From positions 1 through 5,729 of the forward strand of contig CAYNJT010000118.1 in the NCBI GenBank assembly GCA_964397625.1: a stretch of DNA of 5,729 nucleotides. Reading direction: 5' to 3'. The DNA is from Leptolinea sp964397625. GTDB lineage: Bacteria; Chloroflexota; Anaerolineae; Anaerolineales; Anaerolineaceae. Both the position numbers and the translations under genes were made by a program. Positions 1 through 5,729 of this stretch are shown here, piece after piece; position 1 is the first letter of the stretch, and each line of letters starts with the position of its first letter. Under the pieces are notes generated by a model. It was not told the DNA's origin. It saw only the letters and a program-made list of their open reading frames with translations, and did not search any database.

Positions 1-184
1 TCCAGGAATCCCTGTCACCTACGGATGGTTGCCATTATAGGCGACAGTCCGGGCGTGAGGTACCCACCATAGTCACAGTAAAAGTCATATTTTGGGGAAT
101 ATAAACCTGACATAATAGTCTGCCGCGATGACCGTCCAACCTGTGGTCAGCCTGCACAACTGGTATCACCCAAGGAGTATCGCC
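1..184. other. Leading intergenic stretch, no gene recognised
   Basis: No frame here gives a recognisable protein. All three forward frames entering from the left edge stop within about 105 bases, so an upstream gene could end here, but nothing identifies one. The reverse strand offers only a frame of about 32 codons. The one local structure I see is a short inverted repeat, ATATT-TTGGGG-AATAT at 87-102. CATAAT at 111-116 resembles a -10 box but has no good -35 partner. The stretch probably holds the leader or promoter of the following genes. Confidence 0.4.
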
Positions 185-334
185 ATGATAATACAGATGG
201 GTTTCATTGCTAACCGGCGCCCATTATGTCGAAACGATTTGGAGTGCAAATTAGGCAAGGTGAACTGTCGGTTACCAGAGCGCATGTTATATGGTAAAAA
301 TAAGCAGGTTTGTGGGTGGATATTATCCTTATAA
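185..334 (+). CDS. Possible small Cys-rich protein (49 aa), unrecognised
   Basis: This is a short open frame with an ATG at 185 preceded by AAGGAG at 172-177, 7 bases away, which is near-ideal initiation spacing. The frame also opens at an earlier ATG (128), but that one has no ribosome binding site. The 49-residue product is basic and has four cysteines (C15, C21, C28, C43), three of them in a CRNDLEC-x6-C cluster. It has no signal peptide and no clear membrane helix. It ends 14 bases before the start of the GyrI-like gene, so translation of the two could be coupled, or this could be a leader peptide. I recognise no family. A chance frame behind a chance GGAG is a serious alternative, and the codon use is not obviously that of the neighbours. 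Confidence 0.3.
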   Translation: MIIQMGFIANRRPLCRNDLECKLGKVNCRLPERMLYGKNKQVCGWILSL

Positions 335-337
335 CAT

Positions 338-342
338 GGGAG
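338..342 (+). promoter_or_regulatory. Ribosome binding site deciding the start of the GyrI-like gene
   Basis: GGGAG lies 6 bases before the ATG at 349. The alternative in-frame TTG at 310 has no comparable site and would add 13 residues that do not look like this family, so 349 is preferred. Confidence 0.65.
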
Positions 343-348
343 CTCGAA

Positions 349-825
349 ATGGAACCTGATATCATCACTCTGACTGAAAAGAAATTGATCGGCAAACGGC
401 TGCGCATGTCTCTGGCAGCCAATCGCACCGGCGAATTATGGGGCAGCTTCATGCCGCGGCGTAAAGAGATAACGAACAACCTGACGCCTGAATTGATCTC
501 ATTGCAGGTCTATCCCTGGCCGGTGGATTTCAGCGACCTGACCCGCGAATTTGAGAAATGGGCGGCTGTCGAAGTCTCTGATTTTGATTCCGTGCCCGAT
601 GGGATGGAGGCGTTTACCCTGTCGGGCGGTCAGTATGCCGTTTTTCATTACAAAGGCTCAAGCGCCGATACACGGATCTTTGCCTATATCTTCGGCACCT
701 GGCTGCCCGCATCATCTTACCGGCTGGATAACCGTCCGCATTTTGAAGTGCTGGGGAGCAAATACAAGAACAACGACCCGGAATCAGAGGAGGATATCTG
801 GATACCCATCGCGTCGCGGGGTTAA
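349..825 (+). CDS. GyrI-like / AraC-effector-binding domain protein, stand-alone
   Basis: The 158-residue product resembles the GyrI-like small-molecule-binding fold, also called the bacterial transcription activator effector-binding domain. The whole protein is that one domain and is about the length of E. coli GyrI/SbmC (157 aa). Matching features in order are LWGSF at 30-34, a run of Arg/Lys (37-39) before EITNN, VYPWPVDF at 54-61, FEKWAAVEV at 68-76, the VPDGMEAFTLSGGQYAVFHYKG core at 82-103, and HFEVLGSKYKNNDPESEEDIWIPI near the C-terminus. Glu133 in FEVLG is at the position usually conserved for ligand binding or catalysis. There is no helix-turn-helix, signal peptide or membrane segment, so it is cytosolic and not itself a DNA binder. 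Family members bind small amphipathic ligands, inhibit gyrase, or in some clades hydrolyse cyclopropane-containing compounds. Which applies here cannot be read from the sequence. Confidence 0.82.
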   Translation: MEPDIITLTEKKLIGKRLRMSLAANRTGELWGSFMPRRKEITNNLTPELISLQVYPWPVDFSDLTREFEKWAAVEVSDFDSVPDGMEAFTLSGGQYAVFHYKGSSADTRIFAYIFGTWLPASSYRLDNRPHFEVLGSKYKNNDPESEEDIWIPIASRG

Positions 826-965
826 GGAAATCCGCCGGGCTGGCTTTCACTATAATTAATGCCATACGAGAGAAACAGGTTTGCCAATACCGGAAGACGG
901 CAGGCACCGTAAATCTTCATTGAGATGGTATTCTCGAGAGGTCTAACAGGCAGGTATGCCCCTTT

Positions 966-972
966 AAAGGAG
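966..972 (+). promoter_or_regulatory. Ribosome binding site deciding the start of the LURP-one-like gene
   Basis: AAAGGAG lies 6 bases before the ATG at 979. The frame is open back to an ATG at 925, but that one has no such site. The 18 extra residues it would add are encoded by the Shine-Dalgarno region itself, so 979 is the start. Confidence 0.75.
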
Positions 973-978
973 AAGACA

Positions 979-1572
979 ATGGACCAAATTTTGAACGCTT
1001 CGAAATTCGTTTTGAAACGCCAGGGATTGTCCATCGCGGGCAAGTACCGCCTGTATGACGAGCAGGGGAAAGAAGTTCTCCTTTATATTGAAGAAAAATC
1101 CAAATGGATCCCGCCATCCATCACCTATCATGTCTACGCCGACGAAAAGAAAACCCGCGAGGTGCTCACGTTGAAAGACAGACCAGACGGCGGAACGGAC
1201 GAACTGGATGTATTTGACGCGGCCGGCGGTGAGCTGATCGGCAGCCTGGTAACTGACTCAGAATCGGCCTCGGATTTCTTCAAGGATGTCTGGGCGATCC
1301 TCGACGCGCAGGGCAAACCGGCCGCGAAGGTGTTCGAGAAAAGTCTCGGCAATTCCCTGCTCAGGGAACTGGTTGCGCATGATATTCCCCAGCAGATGGA
1401 CATCAAGGTCAAAGACATCAAGGTGGGCGAACTGCGCCAGAAGATCAAACCCATTTCCTATGAACTGGTCATTGATATCAGCGAGGATGTTTCCGGCCTG
1501 CTGGATCATCGCATGGCTGTGGCTGCCGCCATCGTTGCAGCCTATCACCAGGGTAAAGAGATCGATTGGTAG
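979..1572 (+). CDS. LURP-one-related / tubby-C-terminal-like protein, uncharacterised
   Basis: The 197-residue product is soluble, with no signal peptide or membrane helix. It looks like a bacterial member of the LURP-one-related superfamily, the tubby C-terminal-like fold shared with phospholipid scramblases. It is a series of short beta-type strands with Gly/Asp turns: GKYRLYDEQGKEVLLYIEEK (21-40), then HVYADEKKTREVLTLKDR, LDVFDAAGGELIGSLV, and the typical DFFKDVWAILDAQGKPAAKVFEK pattern at 99-121. In that pattern each 'D..G' hairpin gives the default/actual strand pairs of the barrel. The C-terminal LLDHRMAVAAAIVAAYHQGKE (174-194) would be the central hydrophobic helix on which such barrels close. 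Bacterial relatives have no agreed function; binding to phospholipid or membrane is the usual inference. The assignment rests on pattern recall, not a search. The gene lies 153 bases after the GyrI-like gene and the two could share a transcript. Confidence 0.6.
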   Translation: MDQILNASKFVLKRQGLSIAGKYRLYDEQGKEVLLYIEEKSKWIPPSITYHVYADEKKTREVLTLKDRPDGGTDELDVFDAAGGELIGSLVTDSESASDFFKDVWAILDAQGKPAAKVFEKSLGNSLLRELVAHDIPQQMDIKVKDIKVGELRQKIKPISYELVIDISEDVSGLLDHRMAVAAAIVAAYHQGKEIDW

Positions 1573-1757
1573 TGTTTATTCCAGCCGCAAATTCCCATTA
1601 ATCGGGCCGAGTACATAGACCAATCCTGTTTTGTAATTCTGGGTAAATCTGTTTAGATACCTGTTGATCCTCATTGAAACCAGCCAGGAGGGTTTTCTCG
1701 TTTTTAGGTAAATATCGCATGCCAGGGTCTCTCTTTCTTATTGGTGTAAAGTCATAT

Positions 1758-1784
1758 TTGATAGCAATGGGATTAGTTTATAAT
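1758..1784 (+). promoter_or_regulatory. Candidate sigma-70-type promoter for the DUF6056 gene
   Basis: TTGATA at 1758-1763 and a perfect TATAAT at 1779-1784 are separated by 15 bases, shorter than the usual 16-18. It is the best promoter-like pair in the spacer and would give a leader of roughly 145 bases before the ATG at 1936. Such AT-rich DNA yields these matches by chance, so this is only a candidate. Confidence 0.3.
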
Positions 1785-1848
1785 TCGCAAGTTGGATCAC
1801 GATCAATATTATATAAAAAATTTGTTCTGAGATGGTTTTCCCCTTTTT

Positions 1849-1855
1849 AAGGAGG
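1849..1855 (+). promoter_or_regulatory. Orphan Shine-Dalgarno sequence (AAGGAGG)
   Basis: This is a full anti-16S match, but no ATG, GTG or TTG follows within 20 bases. The next codons in the frame of the membrane-protein gene begin with a TAA at 1861-1863. It lies about 80 bases before that gene's start, and the start itself has only a weak CAGG (1923-1926) in front of it. It may be left over from a lost start, or be fortuitous. Confidence 0.35.
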
Positions 1856-1935
1856 ACAACTAAACCGGACACTCTTTTTCTCACATTCGAAAATCCTATT
1901 TAAAATACACGCAATACGCTCTCAGGTTATCGTTG

Positions 1936-4011
1936 ATGAAAAACAAACAGAATCTTTTAAAAATCCTGACTTTCGTAATTCTCTCTCTTGGACTGAGCAT
2001 AACCGCGGCAAATCGGTTATTAGGCAGTTATTTCTGGGGAAGATCTTTTTTTTACCAGGTCGGGATCATACTTATACCTACCATTATTCTTACAGCTTTT
2101 CTTTTTTTTCATTTTGTGAAGTCAAAAAAAACGATAAGACTGTTTGCAATTTATCTATCTTTTGTTATATGGATGCCCATCTTTACTTATGAGATTGCCT
2201 GGAAGGCACTACCACCCCCCCAAGCCTTTAATAATCACTATCTTCAAATTGATGAAATTTTTAAAAATAATGTCAATGCTATTGAAGGTTTATCTGATTC
2301 TGGCAATCGAGTAATGATCAAATTCAAAAGTGGTGACACATCCCGGATTGTGATCCCTTATGATCTCCGAGAAGTAACATTCTACTTCTCTTGTGGACCA
2401 AACGGGCAGAATATCGAGTCGAAAGTTGATGGAGAGTTTTTCACTCTTCCTTTATTTTGCCAGCAGGTAAGCGAAACATCAAAAACACTGTCGCTACATC
2501 CAACATCTATTTATATTTTTCTATCACTATTACTGTGTCTATTTGAGTGGGCTAGTTCTCTTCTTCTTTCTATTTTGATCCTGGATTTGTTCAACTTTAA
2601 TCTCGAAAAAATCACAGAAAACACACTCCTTAAGTGGATAAAAGAATCGGATATAACTGAAAACCCTGAGAAACCAGAACATACTATTGATAAAAGAAGC
2701 TTGATCGTACTTATTTCATTCATTGCCGTCATCTTTTTTTTGATATTGGAATTGAATAACCTCACAGCTTTATTAGCCGACGATTACGTTCAGTCTTTCA
2801 ATAATGTGACTGGCGACAGAATTCAATCATTAAAAGATATTTTTCCTGTTATATACGATTTGTATTATTACTGGACAGGAAGATTATTCATTCACTTCTT
2901 ATGCTATCTGGTAATAATCATCAACAAAAATGTCTTTAATATTGTGAATTCCTTTTTTTATATCCACTATCTAGTATTGATTTATCTTTTTTCAACCACC
3001 GGTTCAATATTCAAGAACGCTTTTCTAAATCTTGTTTTTGTAAGTTTTCTGATCTGGTTCTTCACACCTGTTTTTGGTGAAACAGTACTCTGGAGATCTG
3101 GCGGACCAACTTATGTATGGAATTTATGTATCATCCTCACTGCAATGCTTCCTTTCTTTTTGTATTTTCGAAAAATCTATAAAATTCCAGATAGGCTTTC
3201 TACTTCTATACTTTTTTTCTTTTTAGGGTTTATCTCCGGGATGGGACAGGAGAACTCAAGTGCCGCATTGTTGTTCTATCTGGTTTTTATGGTCCTTTAC
3301 TTCTTGTTGATACGAAATGAGACGAAAAAATGGATGTTTGCCGAAATCCTTGGATGTTGGAGCGGTTATTGGTTTTTGATACTTGCTCCAGGGAATGTTA
3401 TTCGCGCTAACAATTTTGAAGAACCGGGATTCCTGGGAAGAATTTCAATGGTTTTTTCCCGGTTTAAAGAAGACCTTTTGCCATTATTGATACTAATTGC
3501 CATTCTTTTTATCATTTCCTGGTTAATTAGAAAATCTGATCATTCAAAACAACACGTTATCAATATTCAGATTCCGGTATTTATCTTGTGCTCATTAATT
3601 TCTTTGATAATAATGGTTTTTGCCAAATGGTATCCCCAAAGAGCATCATTTGGTCCCGTAGGTTTTTTAATAATTGCTGTAGGGATTTATTTTAGGGAAA
3701 TTGCTCAAAGAATTCTCAAATTTGGAAACAGATTCCTCCTGGCGATTTTCTTTTTGACAACGTTTTCTATCTCATATATAAATGCTTATTCTGATCACTC
3801 ACGAACCTTCTCCATATGGACAGAAAGATTGGCAATAATTGAAGATTCAAAGGGAAAAGGAGTAGACACGGTTACAGTCGAAATTATTCGATCGACAAAT
3901 CCTCATAATCCTTTTTCCAGCATTACTGATATCTCAGAGAACCCTGAGGGGTGGCCCAATTATTTGATTGCTAAATACTATGGAATTAAAGAGGTAAAGG
4001 GAAGCAAATGA
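1936..4011 (+). CDS. DUF6056-type polytopic membrane protein, putative GT-C glycosyltransferase-like
   Basis: The 691-residue product has about 15 hydrophobic segments (near 7-25, 40-60, 68-88, 190-217, 256-274, then many to about 615). Its C-terminal two thirds match the DUF6056 pattern as I know it: ADDYVQSF (281-288) just after a helix, TGDRIQSLKDI (292-302), YYWTGR (311-316), FTPVFGETVLW (376-386), GQENSSAALL (437-446), LAPGNVIRAN (483-492), YPQRASFG (566-573) and a soluble tail ending GWPNYLIAKYYGI. An acidic pair after the first core helix is typical of GT-C glycosyltransferases using lipid-linked sugars, so an envelope or glycan role is inferred, not shown. Residues 1-275 form an extra N-terminal part: three helices, a predicted extracytoplasmic region of about 100 residues with C153 and C175, and two helices. 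The ATG at 1936 is chosen over the adjacent TTG at 1933; the ribosome binding site is weak. The base composition is far more AT-rich than that of its neighbours. Confidence 0.72.
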   Translation: MKNKQNLLKILTFVILSLGLSITAANRLLGSYFWGRSFFYQVGIILIPTIILTAFLFFHFVKSKKTIRLFAIYLSFVIWMPIFTYEIAWKALPPPQAFNNHYLQIDEIFKNNVNAIEGLSDSGNRVMIKFKSGDTSRIVIPYDLREVTFYFSCGPNGQNIESKVDGEFFTLPLFCQQVSETSKTLSLHPTSIYIFLSLLLCLFEWASSLLLSILILDLFNFNLEKITENTLLKWIKESDITENPEKPEHTIDKRSLIVLISFIAVIFFLILELNNLTALLADDYVQSFNNVTGDRIQSLKDIFPVIYDLYYYWTGRLFIHFLCYLVIIINKNVFNIVNSFFYIHYLVLIYLFSTTGSIFKNAFLNLVFVSFLIWFFTPVFGETVLWRSGGPTYVWNLCIILTAMLPFFLYFRKIYKIPDRLSTSILFFFLGFISGMGQENSSAALLFYLVFMVLYFLLIRNETKKWMFAEILGCWSGYWFLILAPGNVIRANNFEEPGFLGRISMVFSRFKEDLLPLLILIAILFIISWLIRKSDHSKQHVINIQIPVFILCSLISLIIMVFAKWYPQRASFGPVGFLIIAVGIYFREIAQRILKFGNRFLLAIFFLTTFSISYINAYSDHSRTFSIWTERLAIIEDSKGKGVDTVTVEIIRSTNPHNPFSSITDISENPEGWPNYLIAKYYGIKEVKGSK

Positions 4012-4200
4012 AATCCATGCCTTAATTGGCTGTTTGCCTGGAGAACCCCAATACCTATCCATAGCATGAATTCCATTTTTATGCGAAGCGGTGATTATTA
4101 CAGCTACTTGCATTCATCTCTAATCAGCAAGACCACGTTTAAAAGATATCCACGAATCTACCCTTGATAATTCCCCCCTTATTTTTGGAGTTTCATCATT
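4012..4200. other. Intergenic spacer before the ModF-like gene
   Basis: I find no gene in these 189 bases. An imperfect inverted repeat pairs AATCCATGC (4012-4020) with GCATGAATT (4064-4072), 8 of 9 positions, and is followed by CCATTTTTATG. With a 43-base loop it is a poor terminator. GGAG at 4187-4190 serves the next gene. I see no convincing -35/-10 pair and no site I would call a ModE operator. Confidence 0.4.
4187..4190 (+). promoter_or_regulatory. Ribosome binding site of the ModF-like gene
   Basis: GGAG lies 10 bases before the ATG at 4201. An in-frame TAA at 4168-4170 rules out a longer N-terminus, and no other ATG falls between them. Confidence 0.6.
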
Positions 4201-5729
4201 ATGGTGTTCATTGACAATCAAACCACCTCCCCAAAAACCTTCCTCAGTGTGGAAGACATAACCATCCGTGCCAAGAACCGCCTGTGCTTTGCCGGCACGC
4301 ACTGGCAAATGCGGGAAGGGGAACAGTGGGCGGTGATCGGCCCGACTGGCGGGGGAAAGTCGATCATCGTCAAAACGCTGGCAGGCCGCCTGCCGGTGGT
4401 GCGCGGCCAGATTATGAATTATTTCGATGGCACAACTGAAGGCCGCGCCTACACGCGACCGGGGGAGGTGATACTGGTGTCGGCGGAAACCCAGCGTGAC
4501 ATGCTGACTAGGCACGCCCTGTTCCACCAGGCGCGCTGGCAGAGCACGGAAGCCAACGACGTTCCCACGGTGGCTGAATTCCTGCGGGGTGAACTGGCGG
4601 ATGACCGCCTGACCTATGTCGCCAATCCGGCAGACCTTGACGATGCCGCCCTGTCCACCCGCAGGTTGGAAGCGGTTGATCTGCTGGGTATCAGTCATCT
4701 GCTTGAACGCCGGGTTACCCATCTGTCGAACGGGGAAGGCCGACGGGTGCTGCTGGCCCGCGCGTTAACCCTCTCGCCAAAGTTGCTGATCCTCGACGAT
4801 CCATTTGCCGGGCTGGACATTGGCGCCCGCAGGACACTTCTCGAGAGCCTGACGACCCTGCTGGAAAACCGGCAGCAGCGCCTGCTGTTGGTCGTATCGC
4901 GCGAAGAGGAGATCCCGCGGGGCATCACTCACGTAATGGGCATCGCGGATCACCGTATTGTGGTACAGGGAATAAGATCCGAGGTGTGTGCCTCGCCATT
5001 CGCGCGGAGTGTGTTCGAAGCGAAGCCCCCACAAGCGGAGGAAGACCTCACATTCCCGGTACAGGATTGGTCCGCGCTGGAAGTTGGAACTCCGCTGATC
5101 GAATTCAACCATGTCAATGTGACCTACCAGGGCGCCGAAGTTCTGCGCGATATCACCTGGACGATGCGACAGGGGGAACATTGGGCCATCCGCGGGCCAA
5201 ACGGCGCGGGCAAGTCCACGCTGCTCAGCCTGATCCTGGCGGATAATCCGCAGGCCTATGCCAACGAGGTGAAGATCTTCGGTCAGCAGCGTGGAAGCGG
5301 AGAGAGCATCTGGGAGATCAAGCAGCATATCGGATGGGTGGCGCCGGAGATCCACATGTATTACCCCGCGCGGGCGGATTGCCGCATGGTGGTCTGTTCC
5401 GGCTTCTTTGACTCAGTGGGGCTGTACCAGCAGGTGACAGAGGAACAATCGCGAACCGCGGCGGACTGGATGCGTGTGCTGCGCATCGACAGGCTGGCAG
5501 AACAGCCTTTCAATGAAGTCTCCATTGGTGAACAGCGCCTGGTGCTGCTGGCGCGGGCGCTGGTCAAGCAGCCGCGGCTGCTGATCCTGGACGAGCCCTG
5601 CCAGGGGCTGGACAGCGCCCACCGGGCGCGCATCCTGCGTGTATTGGACGCGCTGTGCGAGCAAACACCGGTCAGCCTGCTGTACGTCACCCATCACCGG
5701 GATGAAATGCCGGGGGTTATCACGAATGT
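4201..5729 (+). CDS. modF: ModF/PhrA-type tandem ABC ATPase, 3' end cut by window edge
   Basis: The frame gives 509 residues and is still open at the edge. It is two fused ABC nucleotide-binding domains with no membrane segment. NBD1 has Walker A GPTGGGKS (47-54), signature LSNGE (175-179) and Walker B LLILDD (195-200). NBD2 has aromatic Y309, Walker A GPNGAGKST (332-340), signature SIGEQ (441-445), Walker B LLILDEP (460-466) and switch His498. Strings special to the ModF/PhrA family follow Walker A2: DNPQAYANEVKIFG (348-361), RGSGESIWEIKQHIGWV (364-380) and SGFFDSVGLY (400-409). E. coli ModF is 490 residues and aligns nearly end to end from memory, so about 15-30 residues are probably missing here. 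E. coli modF lies beside modE and has been linked to molybdenum transport or photorepair, but its real role is unsettled. NBD1 has Asp200 for the catalytic Glu and Arg234 at the switch-His position, so that site is probably weak or inactive. Confidence 0.88.
   Translation, partial: MVFIDNQTTSPKTFLSVEDITIRAKNRLCFAGTHWQMREGEQWAVIGPTGGGKSIIVKTLAGRLPVVRGQIMNYFDGTTEGRAYTRPGEVILVSAETQRDMLTRHALFHQARWQSTEANDVPTVAEFLRGELADDRLTYVANPADLDDAALSTRRLEAVDLLGISHLLERRVTHLSNGEGRRVLLARALTLSPKLLILDDPFAGLDIGARRTLLESLTTLLENRQQRLLLVVSREEEIPRGITHVMGIADHRIVVQGIRSEVCASPFARSVFEAKPPQAEEDLTFPVQDWSALEVGTPLIEFNHVNVTYQGAEVLRDITWTMRQGEHWAIRGPNGAGKSTLLSLILADNPQAYANEVKIFGQQRGSGESIWEIKQHIGWVAPEIHMYYPARADCRMVVCSGFFDSVGLYQQVTEEQSRTAADWMRVLRIDRLAEQPFNEVSIGEQRLVLLARALVKQPRLLILDEPCQGLDSAHRARILRVLDALCEQTPVSLLYVTHHRDEMPGVITN

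Larger units (their letters stand above)
1573..1935. other. AT-rich intergenic spacer, possible gene remnant on the reverse strand
   Basis: These 363 bases separate the LURP-one-like gene from the membrane-protein gene. No forward frame is convincing. On the reverse strand two overlapping frames read like protein: 1601-1777 (59 codons, containing NPIAIKYDFTPIRKR) and 1579-1737 (53 codons, ending KTGLVYVLGPINGNLRLE). They could be joined by one frameshift near 1735, giving a tail that stops 4 bases from the convergent LURP-one-like gene. Neither has a good ribosome binding site. The spacer also holds a promoter-like pair at 1758-1784 and an orphan AAGGAGG at 1849-1855. Confidence 0.35.

Noticed and set aside
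851..856. Perfect TATAAT upstream of the LURP-one-like gene
   Set aside because: There is no -35-like hexamer at suitable spacing and no extended -10 motif, so it is not called as a promoter.
210..1618. Reverse frames at 210-479, 614-907, 822-1043, 917-1117, 1134-1454 and 1258-1548, and forward frames at 551-859 and 1286-1618
   Set aside because: Most overlap the GyrI-like or LURP-one-like gene in other frames; 822-1043 and 917-1117 also cover the gap between them. None gives a recognisable protein.
1676..1705. Possible terminator: GAAACC/GGTTTT stem followed by a T-rich stretch
   Set aside because: The stem has only five Watson-Crick pairs, two of them GC, and the T run is interrupted. It lies 100 bases past the stop codon.
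2511..2765. Reverse-strand open frame of 84 codons
   Set aside because: It lies inside the DUF6056 gene, where the forward frame is clearly coding, and it has no family features.
4012..4080. Inverted repeat AATCCATGC / GCATGAATT followed by CCATTTTT
   Set aside because: One mismatch and a 43-base loop make it too weak to call a terminator for the DUF6056 gene.
4120..5697. Several long reverse-strand open frames (4120-4722, 4695-4928, 4765-5355, 5361-5690, 5413-5697) and a forward one at 4986-5246
   Set aside because: All are shadows of the ModF-like ATPase, whose frame shows continuous conserved ABC motifs over the whole stretch. GC-rich coding DNA commonly leaves open frames on the other strand.
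1..5729. CRISPR arrays, tRNA or rRNA genes, insertion sequences, toxin-antitoxin or defence modules
   Set aside because: I looked for regularly spaced repeats, cloverleaf patterns, transposase motifs and terminal inverted repeats and found none. The four genes do not form a recognisable defence locus.

Overview
The window is bacterial. It holds four protein genes on the + strand, plus one possible small gene, and no RNA gene or mobile element that I can recognise. Three of the four genes have clear Shine-Dalgarno sites at normal spacing. The flanking genes are moderately to highly GC-rich (34 of 60 bases at 1321-1380, 44 of 60 at 5581-5640), while the central membrane-protein gene is strongly AT-rich (17 of 60 at 2701-2760). 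The gene families and base composition would fit an environmental bacterium such as an Anaerolineae-like Chloroflexota. That is only a guess, because no marker gene is present.

Layout: positions 1-348 are mostly non-coding but contain a 49-codon frame (185-334) with a textbook ribosome binding site and four cysteines. Next is a stand-alone GyrI-like/AraC-effector-binding-domain protein (349-825). A LURP-one/tubby-C-terminal-like protein follows (979-1572). A 363-base AT-rich gap (1573-1935) carries a plausible promoter, an orphan Shine-Dalgarno sequence, and protein-like open frames on the reverse strand that may be the remains of a gene. A 691-residue polytopic membrane protein of the DUF6056 type follows (1936-4011), with an unusual long N-terminal section. 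The window ends inside a ModF/PhrA-type tandem ABC ATPase (4201 to the edge). This last gene is open to the window edge and probably lacks only its last few tens of codons.

The genes do not form an obvious pathway. They share orientation, but the gaps (153, 363 and 189 bases) argue against one tight operon. The GyrI-like and LURP-like proteins are small soluble proteins of ligand-binding or scaffold type. The DUF6056 protein is probably an envelope enzyme of glycosyltransferase-C type, and its different base composition suggests horizontal acquisition together with its flanking spacers. The ModF-like ATPase has one degenerate and one consensus nucleotide site and lies next to no molybdate permease genes in this window.

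I did not find a convincing new multi-gene system. The points most worth a second look are the composition island with its DUF6056 N-terminal domain, the asymmetric ATPase, the small Cys-rich frame and the possible decayed reverse-strand gene.
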